In this document: in pieces, positions 1-9,354 of the stretch
Numbering within the stretch: position 1 is the stretch's first letter
How the letters are laid out: every line of letters starts with the position of its first letter
Source of the DNA: Marinobacter sp. 2_MG-2023
GTDB taxonomy: Bacteria > Pseudomonadota > Gammaproteobacteria > Pseudomonadales > Oleiphilaceae
Direction: 5' to 3'
Length of the DNA: 64,000 bases
Assembly (NCBI RefSeq): GCF_030546935.1
Contig: NZ_JAUOPH010000005.1
Location: forward strand, 186,001 to 250,000
Made by a program: the position numbers and the translations under genes
The notes under the pieces: generated by a model
Databases searched by the model: none
Seen by the model: only the letters and a program-made list of their open reading frames with translations
What the model was told of the DNA's origin: nothing

Positions 1-540
1 GCCAATTTGAAAGTGCACGACCTGGGTCAGCGGGTTATCGGGTGCTGAGGCGCTATCTTTCTGGCTGCTTTTCTCCTGCAAGCCAACCGTCAACTTTGAC
101 GCTCTGCGCCCCAGTTTCAAGCCTTGGCGAGTATTGGCGTCGGCGGGATTGATCATGACCAGTGCCAGGGATTTGCGAATTCGTCGAATCAGCTTCGCGT
201 CGCTTTCGAACTGTTTTTCAGGTGTTCCTTTCAAGCCTTCGATCTGAGTGAACTCACAGCATGCCTGCCCGAGTTGGTCGAGAAGTCGGGCAAGGCGCTC
301 AAGCGCTTTCGATTGCTGGAAGCCCCGGCTACCAATTTGGCCTCGCTGCGAACCCATGGCGCCAGCCAGCTCGACTTTTTCCTGCAATGTTTTTCTGTAA
401 CCCTTTCGGTTAATCAGCCGCTGTGCTGTGGCCTCGTTTGGCCGGGTTAAATAGACTTCGACTAACTCACAGTGATTTTCTACTTCAAATCGCAGAAAAT
501 AGAGGTGCTCAAGAATTGACGCGTTGATAGGTCGTCTCAC
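1..540 (-). CDS. Hypothetical helical protein, C-terminus cut by window edge
   Basis: An open frame runs on the minus strand from a GTG at 540 to base 1 with no stop (180 codons) and continues beyond the window. The translation begins MRRPINASILEHL and is rich in Leu, Glu, Lys and Arg, suggesting a mostly helical soluble protein. There is no signal peptide or membrane segment. It is divergent from the CofD-like gene at 624, so the 83-bp gap probably holds both promoters. A PhoU-like helical bundle is a possible fold, but that is a guess from composition. I do not recognise the family. An internal ATG at 357 is an alternative start. Confidence 0.55.
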   Translation of the reverse strand, partial: MRRPINASILEHLYFLRFEVENHCELVEVYLTRPNEATAQRLINRKGYRKTLQEKVELAGAMGSQRGQIGSRGFQQSKALERLARLLDQLGQACCEFTQIEGLKGTPEKQFESDAKLIRRIRKSLALVMINPADANTRQGLKLGRRASKLTVGLQEKSSQKDSASAPDNPLTQVVHFQIG

Positions 541-623
541 CCTGTGTAAGAACATTTAATGGCGACGAGTTTATCAACCGCTACGCCCTTTGGATTGCAC
601 CTTTTAAGGTTCCACCGATAAGT

Positions 624-1844
624 ATGGCAAAAAAACGTTTCATCAGTGTTACGCATAGCTTGCCACGAGGCCTGGCCAAGGGTCATGACCTGCGCCTGGC
701 GCGGTACCTTAAAACGCCGGAACTTGGGCCCAAGATTCTCTTCTTCAGCGGCGGAACAGCGCTGAGGAATTTTTCCAGGGTGTTGGCAGATTACACCCAC
801 AACTCTATTCACCTTGTTACACCCTTTGACTCGGGGGGCAGTTCCGCAGAACTGCGCAAAGCCTTCTCGATGCCTTCCGTTGGCGATTTACGAGCTCGCC
901 TTCTATCCCTGGCGGATGACTCTGTTACAGGTCACCCGGACATAGCGGCACTCTTTGTCCACCGGCTGGGGAAGGAGAAGAACAAAGTGGCACTGGAGCA
1001 GAGTCTGAAGGCTTTGGTTGATGGCAGGCACCCGTTGCTTAAGGCAATTGCAGATCCCATGCGCTCGTTGATCCAAAGCTATCTGGCAGAGTTCTATCAT
1101 GAGAAGCCCGAGAACTTCGATCTTTCGGGAGCCAGTATCGGTAACTTGATACTCACTGGCGGATATCTCTTCCACAATCGTTCACTAGACCCAATCGCTT
1201 TCCTGTTCGGCCAGTTGATTAAAACACGAGGCACCGTCCGCACCACGACGGACGCGGACCTGCAATTGCAAGTCTTGCTGGAAAACGGGCGAACGATTAC
1301 CGGGCAAAATCGCTTCACGGGTAAAGAAACCGCAGAGATTGATTCGCCGATCAAGTCGATAAAGTTATGGGGTGAGACGGATGATGTTGGAGCCCTGGAT
1401 GCCTCCAGCGTCTGTAAAGAGACACGAAAACTGATCGACTCTGCCGAGCTTCTGGTTTTCCCTCCGGGCAGTTTTTATAGCAGCATCATTGCAAATCTTC
1501 TCCCTAAAGGGGTTTCCCGGGCTTTGAACAAAAACCCGGCACCCAGAGTTTATGTGCCCAGTCTGGGTGTAGATCTGGAAACGATTGGTATGACTCTGGT
1601 GGATCAGGTTCGGGTGCTGGCTGAACATTTGCCTAACAAGGCCTCCGTGAGCAGGTCCCAGAGGCCTTCGATAGACTTTATGTTGTTCGACTCTCAGTTA
1701 ACGAGTGTTTCCAATGAACAGTTGGACGAGATAGCGCAGAAATTCGGGGTTCAGATTATCGACGTAGACCTCGCAAACGACGATTCCGACACCCATCGCT
1801 ACGATGACGTCAAGCTGGCTGAGGCTTTGCTTGCACTGACGTGA
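624..1844 (+). CDS. CofD/YvcK-family protein (GAK-system CofD-like)
   Basis: This 406-residue protein has the features of the CofD/YvcK superfamily: an early glycine-rich nucleotide-binding segment (FFSGGTALRNF, about residues 40-50), a conserved TPFDSGGSSAELR stretch, and a later LVFPPGSFYSSI loop. CofD transfers phospholactate in F420 synthesis, and YvcK proteins bind UDP-sugars to control cell-wall metabolism. The length and the N-terminal extension fit a third group, the CofD-like member of the so-called GAK systems, whose reaction is not established as far as I know. No F420 genes are nearby. The start is the first ATG, but the ribosome site is weak. Confidence 0.75.
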   Translation: MAKKRFISVTHSLPRGLAKGHDLRLARYLKTPELGPKILFFSGGTALRNFSRVLADYTHNSIHLVTPFDSGGSSAELRKAFSMPSVGDLRARLLSLADDSVTGHPDIAALFVHRLGKEKNKVALEQSLKALVDGRHPLLKAIADPMRSLIQSYLAEFYHEKPENFDLSGASIGNLILTGGYLFHNRSLDPIAFLFGQLIKTRGTVRTTTDADLQLQVLLENGRTITGQNRFTGKETAEIDSPIKSIKLWGETDDVGALDASSVCKETRKLIDSAELLVFPPGSFYSSIIANLLPKGVSRALNKNPAPRVYVPSLGVDLETIGMTLVDQVRVLAEHLPNKASVSRSQRPSIDFMLFDSQLTSVSNEQLDEIAQKFGVQIIDVDLANDDSDTHRYDDVKLAEALLALT

Positions 1845-1993
1845 TTCTCGTGTCTCTTTGATTCCATTTACGGTCATGCCTGCCGCTTTTCTGATACTTT
1901 CGGGCTCAAAGCTCACCCTGTCTGTGTAACCTGATTACGGCTATAATTTTGGTTCCTCTACCATTGGATTGTTACATTCAGATATAGGGAGAT

Positions 1994-3814
1994 GTGCGTT
2001 TGTTGCCTGGTTATTGTCGTTTGGCAAGTCAGCGCTTTGTCTTTGTTTGGCTTTTGCTGGCGACGGTTTCGGGCTGGAGTGCAGAACGACCGCTGGTGCT
2101 GGATGAGCGCATATCGCAGCCGTTGGACGGCTTCGTTTCTCTATTGCGGGATCCAGGCGGTCAGCTGACATTCGAGCAAGTGCGCAATGGCACCGAACCC
2201 TTCGGATCGATAGTGCCAGGCGGTCTTCATCACGGCTACACTGCTGATGTGTTCTGGATGCGGATTGAAGTGGAGTCCCGCTCGAGCCGACGCCTGGACC
2301 GAATGCTTGAGTTTACCTATGCCTATCTGGATGACATAACCCTCTATCGGGTGAGTGCCAATGGCACGGTTGAACAGATGCGCTCAGGCCGCACACTCGC
2401 ACCAGCGGATCGCGTGGTAGCGCATCGCAAGCCTGTTTTCCCACTTTCGTTCGAGCCCGGGGAGAGGGCGACGCTTTACCTGCGGGTAGCTACACACGCC
2501 AGCATGACCCTCAATGCCCGGTTGGCGCCGACCTTTGAATTCTATGAAGACAGTGATCGGGAATATGTCTGGCTGGCCTTGTACTTCGGAATGCTGGTGG
2601 CGCTCGGGCTCTATAATTTTCTGTTGTTTCTTGGTACCCGTCAGCGCTCTTTCCTCTTGTATTCCTTGTTTGTGTTCAGCTTCGGTGTTGCCGCCTCCAG
2701 CATGAACGGTTTGGGGCCTTTGCTACTCTGGCCGGGGCTGGTCGGGGAGTGGGGTAACCGCATTCTTCCAACCGGATATACCTTGTCCGCTACCCTGGCG
2801 GTTATGTTTGCCCGGCGCTTTCTGAATATGGGCAGGATTGCCCCGCGCTGGGATCAGGGGCTGTCGATCATGGCGATCTGCTGGTGGTGCGCAACCCTGG
2901 TGACACTGCTGGTGCCGGTGCAGTATGCCCTCAAAATTATGTCCATGATGGGAGTGTTGACCACGGTGTCTTTGATTGCCACCGGGGTTGCCGGTGTACG
3001 TCACCGAATACCTGCAGCCCGGATTTTCCTGCTGGCCTGGTTGCTCCTGTTGGTGGGCGCCGCGTTGCTATCGGTGCGCAACCTGGGCTGGATACCGTCC
3101 AATTTTTTCACCGTTTATGGCCTTCAGGTCGGTTCTGCCGTTGAGATGATCCTGCTGTCTTTTGGTCTGGCAGCCCGATTTAACGAACTCAAACGCCAAA
3201 AAGAAGTGGCCCAGCGCGAGTTGGTGCTGTCGCTACAGCGGCAGGAACGGGAGCTGGAACACCGGGTGGCCCAACGTACCTCGGAGTTGGAAGCTGCCAA
3301 GGCCGAGCTAGAGCGTCAGGTAGTAAAGGATCCTCTCACCGGGCTCGACAACCGCTATGGCCTGATGACTCATCTGGAAGAGGTTTTGCAGCGAGCGCAG
3401 CGACGAGATGAGCTTCTGGCGGTAATTCTTATCGACCTGGACGGATTTAAACCGGTGAACGACCAGTACGGCCATGAAGCGGGCGACGAATTGCTGAAGG
3501 CCATTGCCCGTCTATTGCAGAAGGAGGCTAGGGAAACGGACTGTGTGGCACGCATCGGAGGCGATGAGTTTGTGGTGGTTACCGAAAATATCGCCTCAGA
3601 GGGCAGTGTGATGGAAGTCGGTGAGCGATTACGCAAAGCCATTACACAGCCAGTGGCCCTGCCTTCGGGAAAGTCCGTGTCGATTGGCGCCAGCGTGGGT
3701 ATTACCATTGGTCGGGGTGGAGAGCAGGCTGGCAGTGACCTGATCCGTAGGGCAGATGATGCTATGTACCGGGTTAAAAGGGCCGGTAAGAACGATGTTT
3801 ACCTGCTGGTTTGA
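1994..3814 (+). CDS. 7TMR-DISM sensor with GGDEF domain (diguanylate cyclase)
   Basis: This 606-residue membrane sensor starts at a GTG preceded by AGGGAG. It has a signal peptide (about 1-30), an extracytoplasmic 7TMR-DISM extracellular domain (about 40-165), a seven-helix membrane domain (about 190-395), a short coiled coil (about 400-440) and a C-terminal GGDEF domain. The active motif GGDEF is intact at 522-526. An RETD sequence at 513-516 matches the RxxD inhibitory site, so product inhibition by c-di-GMP is expected. It should make c-di-GMP from two GTP in response to an outside signal, possibly a carbohydrate as in other DISM receptors. It appears monocistronic, with a hairpin at 3899-3935 downstream. 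Confidence 0.9.
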   Translation: MRLLPGYCRLASQRFVFVWLLLATVSGWSAERPLVLDERISQPLDGFVSLLRDPGGQLTFEQVRNGTEPFGSIVPGGLHHGYTADVFWMRIEVESRSSRRLDRMLEFTYAYLDDITLYRVSANGTVEQMRSGRTLAPADRVVAHRKPVFPLSFEPGERATLYLRVATHASMTLNARLAPTFEFYEDSDREYVWLALYFGMLVALGLYNFLLFLGTRQRSFLLYSLFVFSFGVAASSMNGLGPLLLWPGLVGEWGNRILPTGYTLSATLAVMFARRFLNMGRIAPRWDQGLSIMAICWWCATLVTLLVPVQYALKIMSMMGVLTTVSLIATGVAGVRHRIPAARIFLLAWLLLLVGAALLSVRNLGWIPSNFFTVYGLQVGSAVEMILLSFGLAARFNELKRQKEVAQRELVLSLQRQERELEHRVAQRTSELEAAKAELERQVVKDPLTGLDNRYGLMTHLEEVLQRAQRRDELLAVILIDLDGFKPVNDQYGHEAGDELLKAIARLLQKEARETDCVARIGGDEFVVVTENIASEGSVMEVGERLRKAITQPVALPSGKSVSIGASVGITIGRGGEQAGSDLIRRADDAMYRVKRAGKNDVYLLV

Positions 3815-3898
3815 GTGCTTTGTCGCCCTCCAGCATCCGTATCTAGATAGCGTTGTGCAGCTAGCGTTCATCTATCGCTCTGCCGGGTAGCACTTAAC

Positions 3899-3935
3899 AA
3901 AACCCGGGTCCGGATATTGCCGGGCCTGGGTTTTT
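3899..3935 (+). terminator. Probable rho-independent terminator
   Basis: A GC-rich inverted repeat (AACCCGGG... paired with ...CCTGGGTT) is followed by a run of five T. It lies 85 bp past the diguanylate cyclase stop and before the GntR gene, so it separates the two transcription units. Confidence 0.6.
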
Positions 3936-4048
3936 AATTGATGAGGTACAACACAAGCGCCCAGCGCGCTACAAATTGGTGCTTTGTCATAATGGAGTCA
4001 CTTTGCGATTCTAGTGTATCTGGTTTTGTTTAGCTGAGGAGCGAGAGA

Positions 4049-4777
4049 ATGCAAGAACAGTTGGTCGGGGAAGACAGCGTGCCTCTCTACATGAGAGTGC
4101 GAGATCAACTGGCGATCCGGATAGAAGAAGGATCGCTAACGCCAAATACCCGTTTGCCTTCTGAGCGGATCCTCGCTGATGAGCAGGGTACCACACGTGT
4201 AACGGCCCGGCTGGCGCTGGCCCAGCTTGAGGCGGAAGGCCGGATATTCCGTTCTAACCGGCGAGGCTGGTTTGTTTCGCCACCAAGACTGATATACAAG
4301 CCTACCCAGGATTACAGTTTCTCCGAAAACGTCATCTCACAGGGGCGCGTTCCTGCTACTGAAACCCTGGATGTTACACCCACCGAAATCAATGCCTGGC
4401 TTGCGACCAGAACCGGCCTGGCAGTCGGCGATCCAATTGTGTGGCTCCGCAGGCGACGGCAGATTGATGGTCGCCCTGTATTGGTTGAGAACATTTACCT
4501 CAACCCGAAACGCCTGCCCGCCATTGAAACCTACGATTTCAATCGCTCGCTTTGGAAACTGCTGCGAGAACAATACGATGTAGAGTTGCAGGGGAAGCAT
4601 ATTGAAATGTACCCGACAGCACTGGTTGGCCCGCAGGCGAGCGCGCTTGGCGTGACGATAGGCACTGCGGGGCTCTACGTCACCCGTTGCAGTCACGACG
4701 CTGAAGGTGGCTTTGTGGAATTTGACGAGGAGTTCTGGCTACACGACGCATTGAGTATTCAGGTCGAGGTTTACTGA
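4049..4777 (+). CDS. phnR: GntR/UTRA (HutC-type) regulator of phosphonate use
   Basis: This 242-residue regulator has an N-terminal winged-helix GntR domain (about 10-78; LPSERILADEQGTTRVTARLAL is the recognition part) and a C-terminal UTRA ligand-binding domain (about 90-235), the HutC-subfamily layout. A good ribosome site (GAGGAGCGAGAG) precedes the ATG. It lies directly upstream of, and in the same direction as, AEP degradation genes, as PhnR-type regulators do. The palindrome ACTGGTATATACCAGT follows 65 bp downstream and recurs before the importer operon, so it is the likely operator. The inducer would be AEP or a breakdown product. No copy of the palindrome is visible before this gene itself. 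Confidence 0.82.
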   Translation: MQEQLVGEDSVPLYMRVRDQLAIRIEEGSLTPNTRLPSERILADEQGTTRVTARLALAQLEAEGRIFRSNRRGWFVSPPRLIYKPTQDYSFSENVISQGRVPATETLDVTPTEINAWLATRTGLAVGDPIVWLRRRRQIDGRPVLVENIYLNPKRLPAIETYDFNRSLWKLLREQYDVELQGKHIEMYPTALVGPQASALGVTIGTAGLYVTRCSHDAEGGFVEFDEEFWLHDALSIQVEVY

Positions 4778-4842
4778 GCACTCACCACGACGATTCCATA
4801 CTGTCATCGGCCTTTCATAAAACAGTCACAGTTTCTTGTCAA

Positions 4843-4858
4843 ACTGGTATATACCAGT
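4843..4858. promoter_or_regulatory. Putative PhnR operator 1 (perfect palindrome)
   Basis: ACTGGTATATACCAGT is a perfect 16-bp palindrome that ends 16 bp before the FAD oxidoreductase start. GntR-family dimers bind palindromes of this size. A 15/16 copy lies at 8200-8215. The TATATA centre could overlap a -10 element, consistent with repression, but that is inference. Confidence 0.75.
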
Positions 4859-4874
4859 AAAGCAAGGAACAATC

Positions 4875-6107
4875 ATGTCCACAACCAACCATCCGGATGT
4901 TGTGATTATCGGTGGCGGCATCCTTGGGTGTGCCATAGCCCGGTATCTGAGCCAGACCCCCAACCTTGACATTGTCGTTGTCGAACGCCACGGGCTTGGC
5001 GAACAAACCACCAGCCATGCAGCGGCATTGCTGACCCGGGTTCGCCCCCACCGGGTGCTGACGGATATGGCGATGGAAACGTTCCGGGCGATTGACGAGC
5101 TGGGAAGCTACCTTGGCGAGCAGTTACCCCTGAAAAGAGTGGGTAGTCTGCAAGTGTCTGCAAAACCGGAAGGTCGAAGGCAGATCGAGCTAACATCGCA
5201 AAGGGCAGAGGATGCCGGAGTCTTGGCGGAACGTCTCAGCGCGAATGAAGGCATGCGGCTGGCCCCCTGGCTTGAGCTGACGCCTGACACTTCAGCTTTA
5301 TGGCTGCCGGATGATGGCTACATTGACCCCTACACGCTCTGCCAGGCCTATGCTGCCGAGGCCAGGCGCAAAGGCACCCGTTTTCTTCTGAAGCGTGAGG
5401 TCAGCGAACTCCTGCAACAAGGTTCGACGGTTACCGGAGTGCGCCTCACCGATGGTGAGACGATCTCTGCCGGAACAGTCATTGACGCAGCTGGCCCCTG
5501 GAGTACGGCGCTGGCGATGCAGGCGGGGATCCACCTTGGCATGGCGCCCGTTCGCAGCCATTACTGGATATCGTCGCCGCACCCAAAAATTTCCACCCAT
5601 GGCCCGATGACTATTCTGCCTGACAGTGGCGCCTACGCTCGCCCGGAAGTGGGCGGGTTGTTGTTCGGGTTGCGAGATACGCAATCGGTCGTGGTTCACC
5701 CCAAAGCGCTACCGGACAACCTCCAGGGCTTTCGTTTCGATACCGACCCGACTGGCGAGCTTGCTCTTGAAAGCGGCTATGAAGCGCTTCGATGTCAGCT
5801 TTCTGTGTTGGACGAGCTACGGCTGGCCCATTACGTCAGCAATGTGTCCAGCTACACACCGGATGGTTTTGCCCTGCTGGGCCCCATGCCGGGTATTGAC
5901 GGTTTCATCGCCGCCACCGGCTGTTCCGGCGGGGGAGTCGGCATGTCCGGAGGTATCGGCCGGCTCATTGCTGAACTGGCCACCAACCAGAGCCCATTTG
6001 TGCCCCCCGAGCCGTTCCGCCTGGATCGCTTCGGCGATATCGATTCCTACAGTCCTGATTTCATCCGCCGCTGTGCCGAGGCTCGCGCCCGGAAACGCAC
6101 TGGTTAA
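4875..6107 (+). CDS. FAD-dependent amine oxidoreductase (DAO family) of AEP cluster
   Basis: This 410-residue protein is of the D-amino-acid oxidase/glycine oxidase fold. The FAD-binding dinucleotide motif [17 protein letters not shown] sits at the N-terminus, and a C-terminal [12 protein letters not shown] loop contacts the flavin. The ATG at 4875 is preferred over an upstream TTG because AAGGAAC lies 6 bp before it and the palindromic operator lies upstream. FAD enzymes of this kind recur in bacterial AEP clusters (PbfC/PbfD types), where they oxidise AEP or its N-alkyl derivatives to phosphonoacetaldehyde. The next two genes, phnW and phnX, handle AEP and phosphonoacetaldehyde. The exact substrate cannot be read from sequence; N-methyl-AEP is a plausible guess. 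Confidence 0.8.
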   Translation: MSTTNHPDVVIIGGGILGCAIARYLSQTPNLDIVVVERHGLGEQTTSHAAALLTRVRPHRVLTDMAMETFRAIDELGSYLGEQLPLKRVGSLQVSAKPEGRRQIELTSQRAEDAGVLAERLSANEGMRLAPWLELTPDTSALWLPDDGYIDPYTLCQAYAAEARRKGTRFLLKREVSELLQQGSTVTGVRLTDGETISAGTVIDAAGPWSTALAMQAGIHLGMAPVRSHYWISSPHPKISTHGPMTILPDSGAYARPEVGGLLFGLRDTQSVVVHPKALPDNLQGFRFDTDPTGELALESGYEALRCQLSVLDELRLAHYVSNVSSYTPDGFALLGPMPGIDGFIAATGCSGGGVGMSGGIGRLIAELATNQSPFVPPEPFRLDRFGDIDSYSPDFIRRCAEARARKRTG

Positions 6108-6124
6108 TCTCAAAGGAGAGCCCC

Positions 6125-7276
6125 ATGACCCCAAAAGAGCCCTATCTACTCACTCCTGGTCCATTGACCACCAGTCTCACAGTTAAACAGGCCATGTTGC
6201 ATGATTGGGGGTCCTGGGATGGCGACTTCAATGGTGTAACAGCCGAAATTTGTGAGCGGCTGCTTGACGTATCTGGTGGCAGCACCAGCCATGTCTGCGT
6301 GCCTATGCAGGGCAGTGGAACCTTTGCTGTGGAGGCCACACTCGGAACAGTGATTCCGCCAGCCAGTACAACACTGGTGCTGATGAACGGTGCCTATGGA
6401 AAACGGATCGGCAAAATTCTCGACATGCTGGGGCGCCCATATATAGCCATTGATAAGGGCGATTACCATCCGCCTCGCGGTGACGAGGTTGCAGTTGCGT
6501 TAAAAGAGAACCCTGAAGTTGAGCAGGTGGTGGTCGTTCACTGTGAAACCAGCTCCGGCATCCTCAATCCGATCCAGGAAATCGCCGAGGTATGTCGCCA
6601 CGCAGGAAAACGGCTGATCATCGACAGCATGAGTGCCTTTGGGGCGTTGCCAGTGAATGTCGCAGAGCTGCCCTGCGCAGCTTTGGTGTCCTCTGCCAAC
6701 AAATGCTTTGAGGGTGTGCCGGGTTTTGGTTTCGCGATTGTCGAACGGGAGCTCTTGTCGGCTTCAGCCGGCCAGTGCCATAGCTTGTCTCTGGACCTTC
6801 ATGATCAGTGGCGGTACATGGAAAAAACCGGCCAGTGGCGTTACACCCCGCCCACCCATGTGGTCGCAGCCTTTCTCCAGGCCATGCGTGAACATGAAGC
6901 CGAAGGCGGCGTGACCGGTCGCCTGGATCGCTACAGCCGCAATCGGGACCGCCTGGTTGCCGGCCTCCGTGAACTCGGTTTTGAGACTTTGCTCGCGGAT
7001 GAGTGGTTGTCTCCAATCATAACTACCTTTTTAGCTCCGAACAGTCCGGAATTTGAATTTCGTCGCTTTTACGACGCGATCAAAGCCCGGGGGTTTCTCA
7101 TCTACCCCGGCAAACTCACCGTTGCTGACAGTTTTCGGGTGGGCTGTATTGGCCAACTCCATGATGAACAGATGGATGCGGTCGTGACTGCCATCGCTGA
7201 GGCCTGCCGTGAACTTGGCCTTCAGGTACCTGTTCCGGCCCCAGTTGCCGCTCCTGACAACCTCGAAACCGTCTGA
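6125..7276 (+). CDS. phnW: 2-Aminoethylphosphonate--pyruvate transaminase
   Basis: PhnW is a class V PLP aminotransferase converting AEP plus pyruvate to phosphonoacetaldehyde plus alanine. The 383-residue product begins with the family signature [11 protein letters not shown], has the GSGTFAVEA phosphate-binding loop (about 63-71), and carries the PLP lysine in [12 protein letters not shown] (Lys193). Length and motifs match the family. AAAGGAGA precedes the ATG. It follows the FAD gene by 17 bp and is followed 19 bp later by phnX, so the three are almost certainly one transcript controlled by the upstream operator. Confidence 0.95.
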   Translation: MTPKEPYLLTPGPLTTSLTVKQAMLHDWGSWDGDFNGVTAEICERLLDVSGGSTSHVCVPMQGSGTFAVEATLGTVIPPASTTLVLMNGAYGKRIGKILDMLGRPYIAIDKGDYHPPRGDEVAVALKENPEVEQVVVVHCETSSGILNPIQEIAEVCRHAGKRLIIDSMSAFGALPVNVAELPCAALVSSANKCFEGVPGFGFAIVERELLSASAGQCHSLSLDLHDQWRYMEKTGQWRYTPPTHVVAAFLQAMREHEAEGGVTGRLDRYSRNRDRLVAGLRELGFETLLADEWLSPIITTFLAPNSPEFEFRRFYDAIKARGFLIYPGKLTVADSFRVGCIGQLHDEQMDAVVTAIAEACRELGLQVPVPAPVAAPDNLETV

Positions 7277-7295
7277 ACCCCGAAAGGAGAGTTTT

Positions 7296-8123
7296 ATGTA
7301 TACCTACACCCGTCGTTATACCGGGCCGCTTCAGGCGGTGATTATGGATCTGGCTGGCACCTGCGTGGACTTTGGCTCACTGGCGCCTATCCAGGCGTTT
7401 CTGAAACTGTTTGAAGCTGAAGGTATCGATCTGTCTGAAGCGGAAGCCCGTGAGCCTATGGGCACAGAAAAGCGAGAACATATTTGTCGCCTTCTGGCGA
7501 TGCCCCGAATACGTACACAGTGGAGCAGTGTTTTCGGAAAGACGCCGGACACGGCTGATATCGATCGACTTTACGGCGCCTTCCTGCCGCTTCAGACGGC
7601 AGCCATTGCCGAGCGCTCCCAGCTGATTCCAGGGGCTATTGAACTTCAGGATTGGTTGCGGGATCGGGGCATCAAGCTTGGTGTGAATACAGGTTATAGC
7701 CGCGAAATGGTGAATGTAATGCTGCCAGAGTTGGTTGCCCAGGGCTTCGAGCCGGAGAGTGTTGTTGTCGCTACTGAGGTGCCTCAGGGCAGGCCCGCCC
7801 CTCATATGAGCATGAAGAATGCGATTGAACTGGGTGTTCGTGCCGTGCAGGGCTGCGTAAAGGTTGATGACACCGCTACGGGCATTGAGGAGGGCTTGAA
7901 CGCAGGCATGTGGACGGTGGCGGTGGTGGCGTCAGGGAATGCGGTAGGCCTCAGTGAGGAGCAGCTGTCTTCCCTCAAAGACACTGATAGAGCAGACGTC
8001 GTGGCTCGTGGGCATCGTGTTATGGCGACGTCTGGGGCTCACTATGTGATCGACTCCATAGCAGATCTACCGAACGTGCTCGTCGACATTGGTTGTCGTT
8101 TGCAAGCGGGTGAGTGTCCGTAA
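7296..8123 (+). CDS. phnX: Phosphonoacetaldehyde hydrolase (phosphonatase)
   Basis: PhnX cleaves the C-P bond of phosphonoacetaldehyde to acetaldehyde and phosphate, completing AEP breakdown. The protein is a HAD-superfamily hydrolase of 275 residues. The nucleophile Asp18 lies in MDLAGTCVD, and Lys59 in PMGTEKREH is the Schiff-base lysine that marks phosphonatases within the superfamily. KVDDTATGIEEG is the distal acid motif. The ATG at 7296 has AAAGGAG 8 bp upstream; a longer frame that starts inside phnW is rejected for that reason. Confidence 0.95.
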   Translation: MYTYTRRYTGPLQAVIMDLAGTCVDFGSLAPIQAFLKLFEAEGIDLSEAEAREPMGTEKREHICRLLAMPRIRTQWSSVFGKTPDTADIDRLYGAFLPLQTAAIAERSQLIPGAIELQDWLRDRGIKLGVNTGYSREMVNVMLPELVAQGFEPESVVVATEVPQGRPAPHMSMKNAIELGVRAVQGCVKVDDTATGIEEGLNAGMWTVAVVASGNAVGLSEEQLSSLKDTDRADVVARGHRVMATSGAHYVIDSIADLPNVLVDIGCRLQAGECP

Positions 8124-8199
8124 GCAATGTCCATGGATACGTCATATTGCTGTCACGTCTTTGCAATCAAATAGACCTATGGTGGTTGAGGACATAGAA

Positions 8200-8215
8200 A
8201 CTGGTATAGACCAGT
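8200..8215. promoter_or_regulatory. Putative PhnR operator 2
   Basis: ACTGGTATAGACCAGT differs at one base from the perfect palindrome at 4843-4858. It lies 39 bp before the GTG of the AEP-binding protein gene in a 131-bp gap, so the importer genes probably have their own promoter, controlled with the degradation genes. Confidence 0.75.
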
Positions 8216-8254
8216 AAAGTGCGCTTTAACCTGAGCCTGCAAAAGGAGAGTTAC

Positions 8255-9268
8255 GTGAAACACCTTAAGAAAGCCCTTGCCCTGACCACGTTGGCTATAG
8301 CCGTCAACGCTAATGCACAGACTGAACTGACCGTATACACCGCGGTTGAAGCAGAGGATCTTGCGAAGTACGCCGAGCGCTTCAATGAGGACCATCCGGA
8401 CATCAAGATTAACTGGGTTCGCGACTCTACGGGTGTTGTTACTGCTCGCTTGCTGGCGGAAAAGCAGAATTCGCGGGCAGATGTGGTCTGGGGGTTGGCA
8501 GGCACAAGCCTGTTACTGCTGAAGAATGAGGGAATGCTGGTTCCATACGCACCGAAAGGGCTTGAGGAATTGTCTCCGAAGTTCCGTGACAGCGATGAGA
8601 CACCGTCCTGGGTAGGCATGGATGCGTGGATGGCTGCGATCTGTGTGAACACCATTGAAGCAGAGAGAAATAATCTGCCAATGCCTGCCAGCTGGCAGGA
8701 TCTGGCTAAGCCGGTGTATCAGGGGCACGTGGTTATGCCGAACCCTAACTCATCTGGTACCGGCTTTCTGGATGTCTCTGCCTGGCTCCAGTTGATGGGA
8801 GAAGACAAAGGCTGGACGTTCATGGATGGGCTTCACGAGAACATCAGCCGCTATACGCACTCAGGTTCCAAGCCTTGCAAGATGGCGGCCTCTGGTGAAA
8901 CCACCATTGGGGTTTCATTTGCCTTCCGTGGTGCCCGCCTGAAGGAACAAGGTGCTCCTCTGGAACTGGTTTTCCCGACAGAAGGCCTGGGTTGGGAAGT
9001 AGAAGCGACGGCGATTGTGGATGGCACGGATAAAATGGAAGCGGCGCAAACGCTTGTAGATTGGTCCATCACCCGTCAGGCCATGGAAATGTATAACGAG
9101 GGCTATGCCATTGTGGGCATGCCAGGCGTAGCACAGCCGGTCGAGCATTTCCCGGAAAATGCAGGTGAGCTGATCATCGACAACGACTTTGGTTGGGCGG
9201 CCAGTAACCGCGAGGCCATTTTGTCCGAGTGGGCGCGTCGTTACGACGGTAAATCTGAAGCGAAGTGA
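8255..9268 (+). CDS. phnS: AEP ABC transporter substrate-binding protein
   Basis: This 337-residue periplasmic binding protein of the iron/putrescine/spermidine-type class II fold has a clear signal peptide (VKHLKKALALTTLAIAVNANAQ). The mature part starts TELTVYTAVEAEDL, typical of the AEP-binding PhnS family. The GTG at 8255 is chosen because AAAAGGAGAG lies just upstream and the signal peptide begins there. It should bind AEP in the periplasm and deliver it to the fused permease, with ATPase PhnT. A strong hairpin follows the gene. Confidence 0.88.
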   Translation: MKHLKKALALTTLAIAVNANAQTELTVYTAVEAEDLAKYAERFNEDHPDIKINWVRDSTGVVTARLLAEKQNSRADVVWGLAGTSLLLLKNEGMLVPYAPKGLEELSPKFRDSDETPSWVGMDAWMAAICVNTIEAERNNLPMPASWQDLAKPVYQGHVVMPNPNSSGTGFLDVSAWLQLMGEDKGWTFMDGLHENISRYTHSGSKPCKMAASGETTIGVSFAFRGARLKEQGAPLELVFPTEGLGWEVEATAIVDGTDKMEAAQTLVDWSITRQAMEMYNEGYAIVGMPGVAQPVEHFPENAGELIIDNDFGWAASNREAILSEWARRYDGKSEAK

Positions 9269-9304
9269 GTTGACGGACCGGCATTGGGCCGGATAAGTCG
9301 AGGC

Positions 9305-9324
9305 GGTGCCCGGTTTCGGGCACC
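9305..9324 (+). other. Intercistronic mRNA hairpin after phnS
   Basis: GGTGCCCG-GTTT-CGGGCACC is a perfect 8-bp stem with a 4-base loop and no T-run. Such hairpins after binding-protein genes commonly stabilise the upstream message and let less transcription into the ATPase and permease genes. Confidence 0.55.
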
Positions 9325-9354
9325 TGGCCGGATGATTCAAAAGCAGGGGGTAAC

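Noticed and set aside
537..812. Minus-strand frame of 91 codons across the start of the CofD-like gene
   Set aside because: It runs opposite to a well-supported gene and has no recognisable domain or ribosome site.
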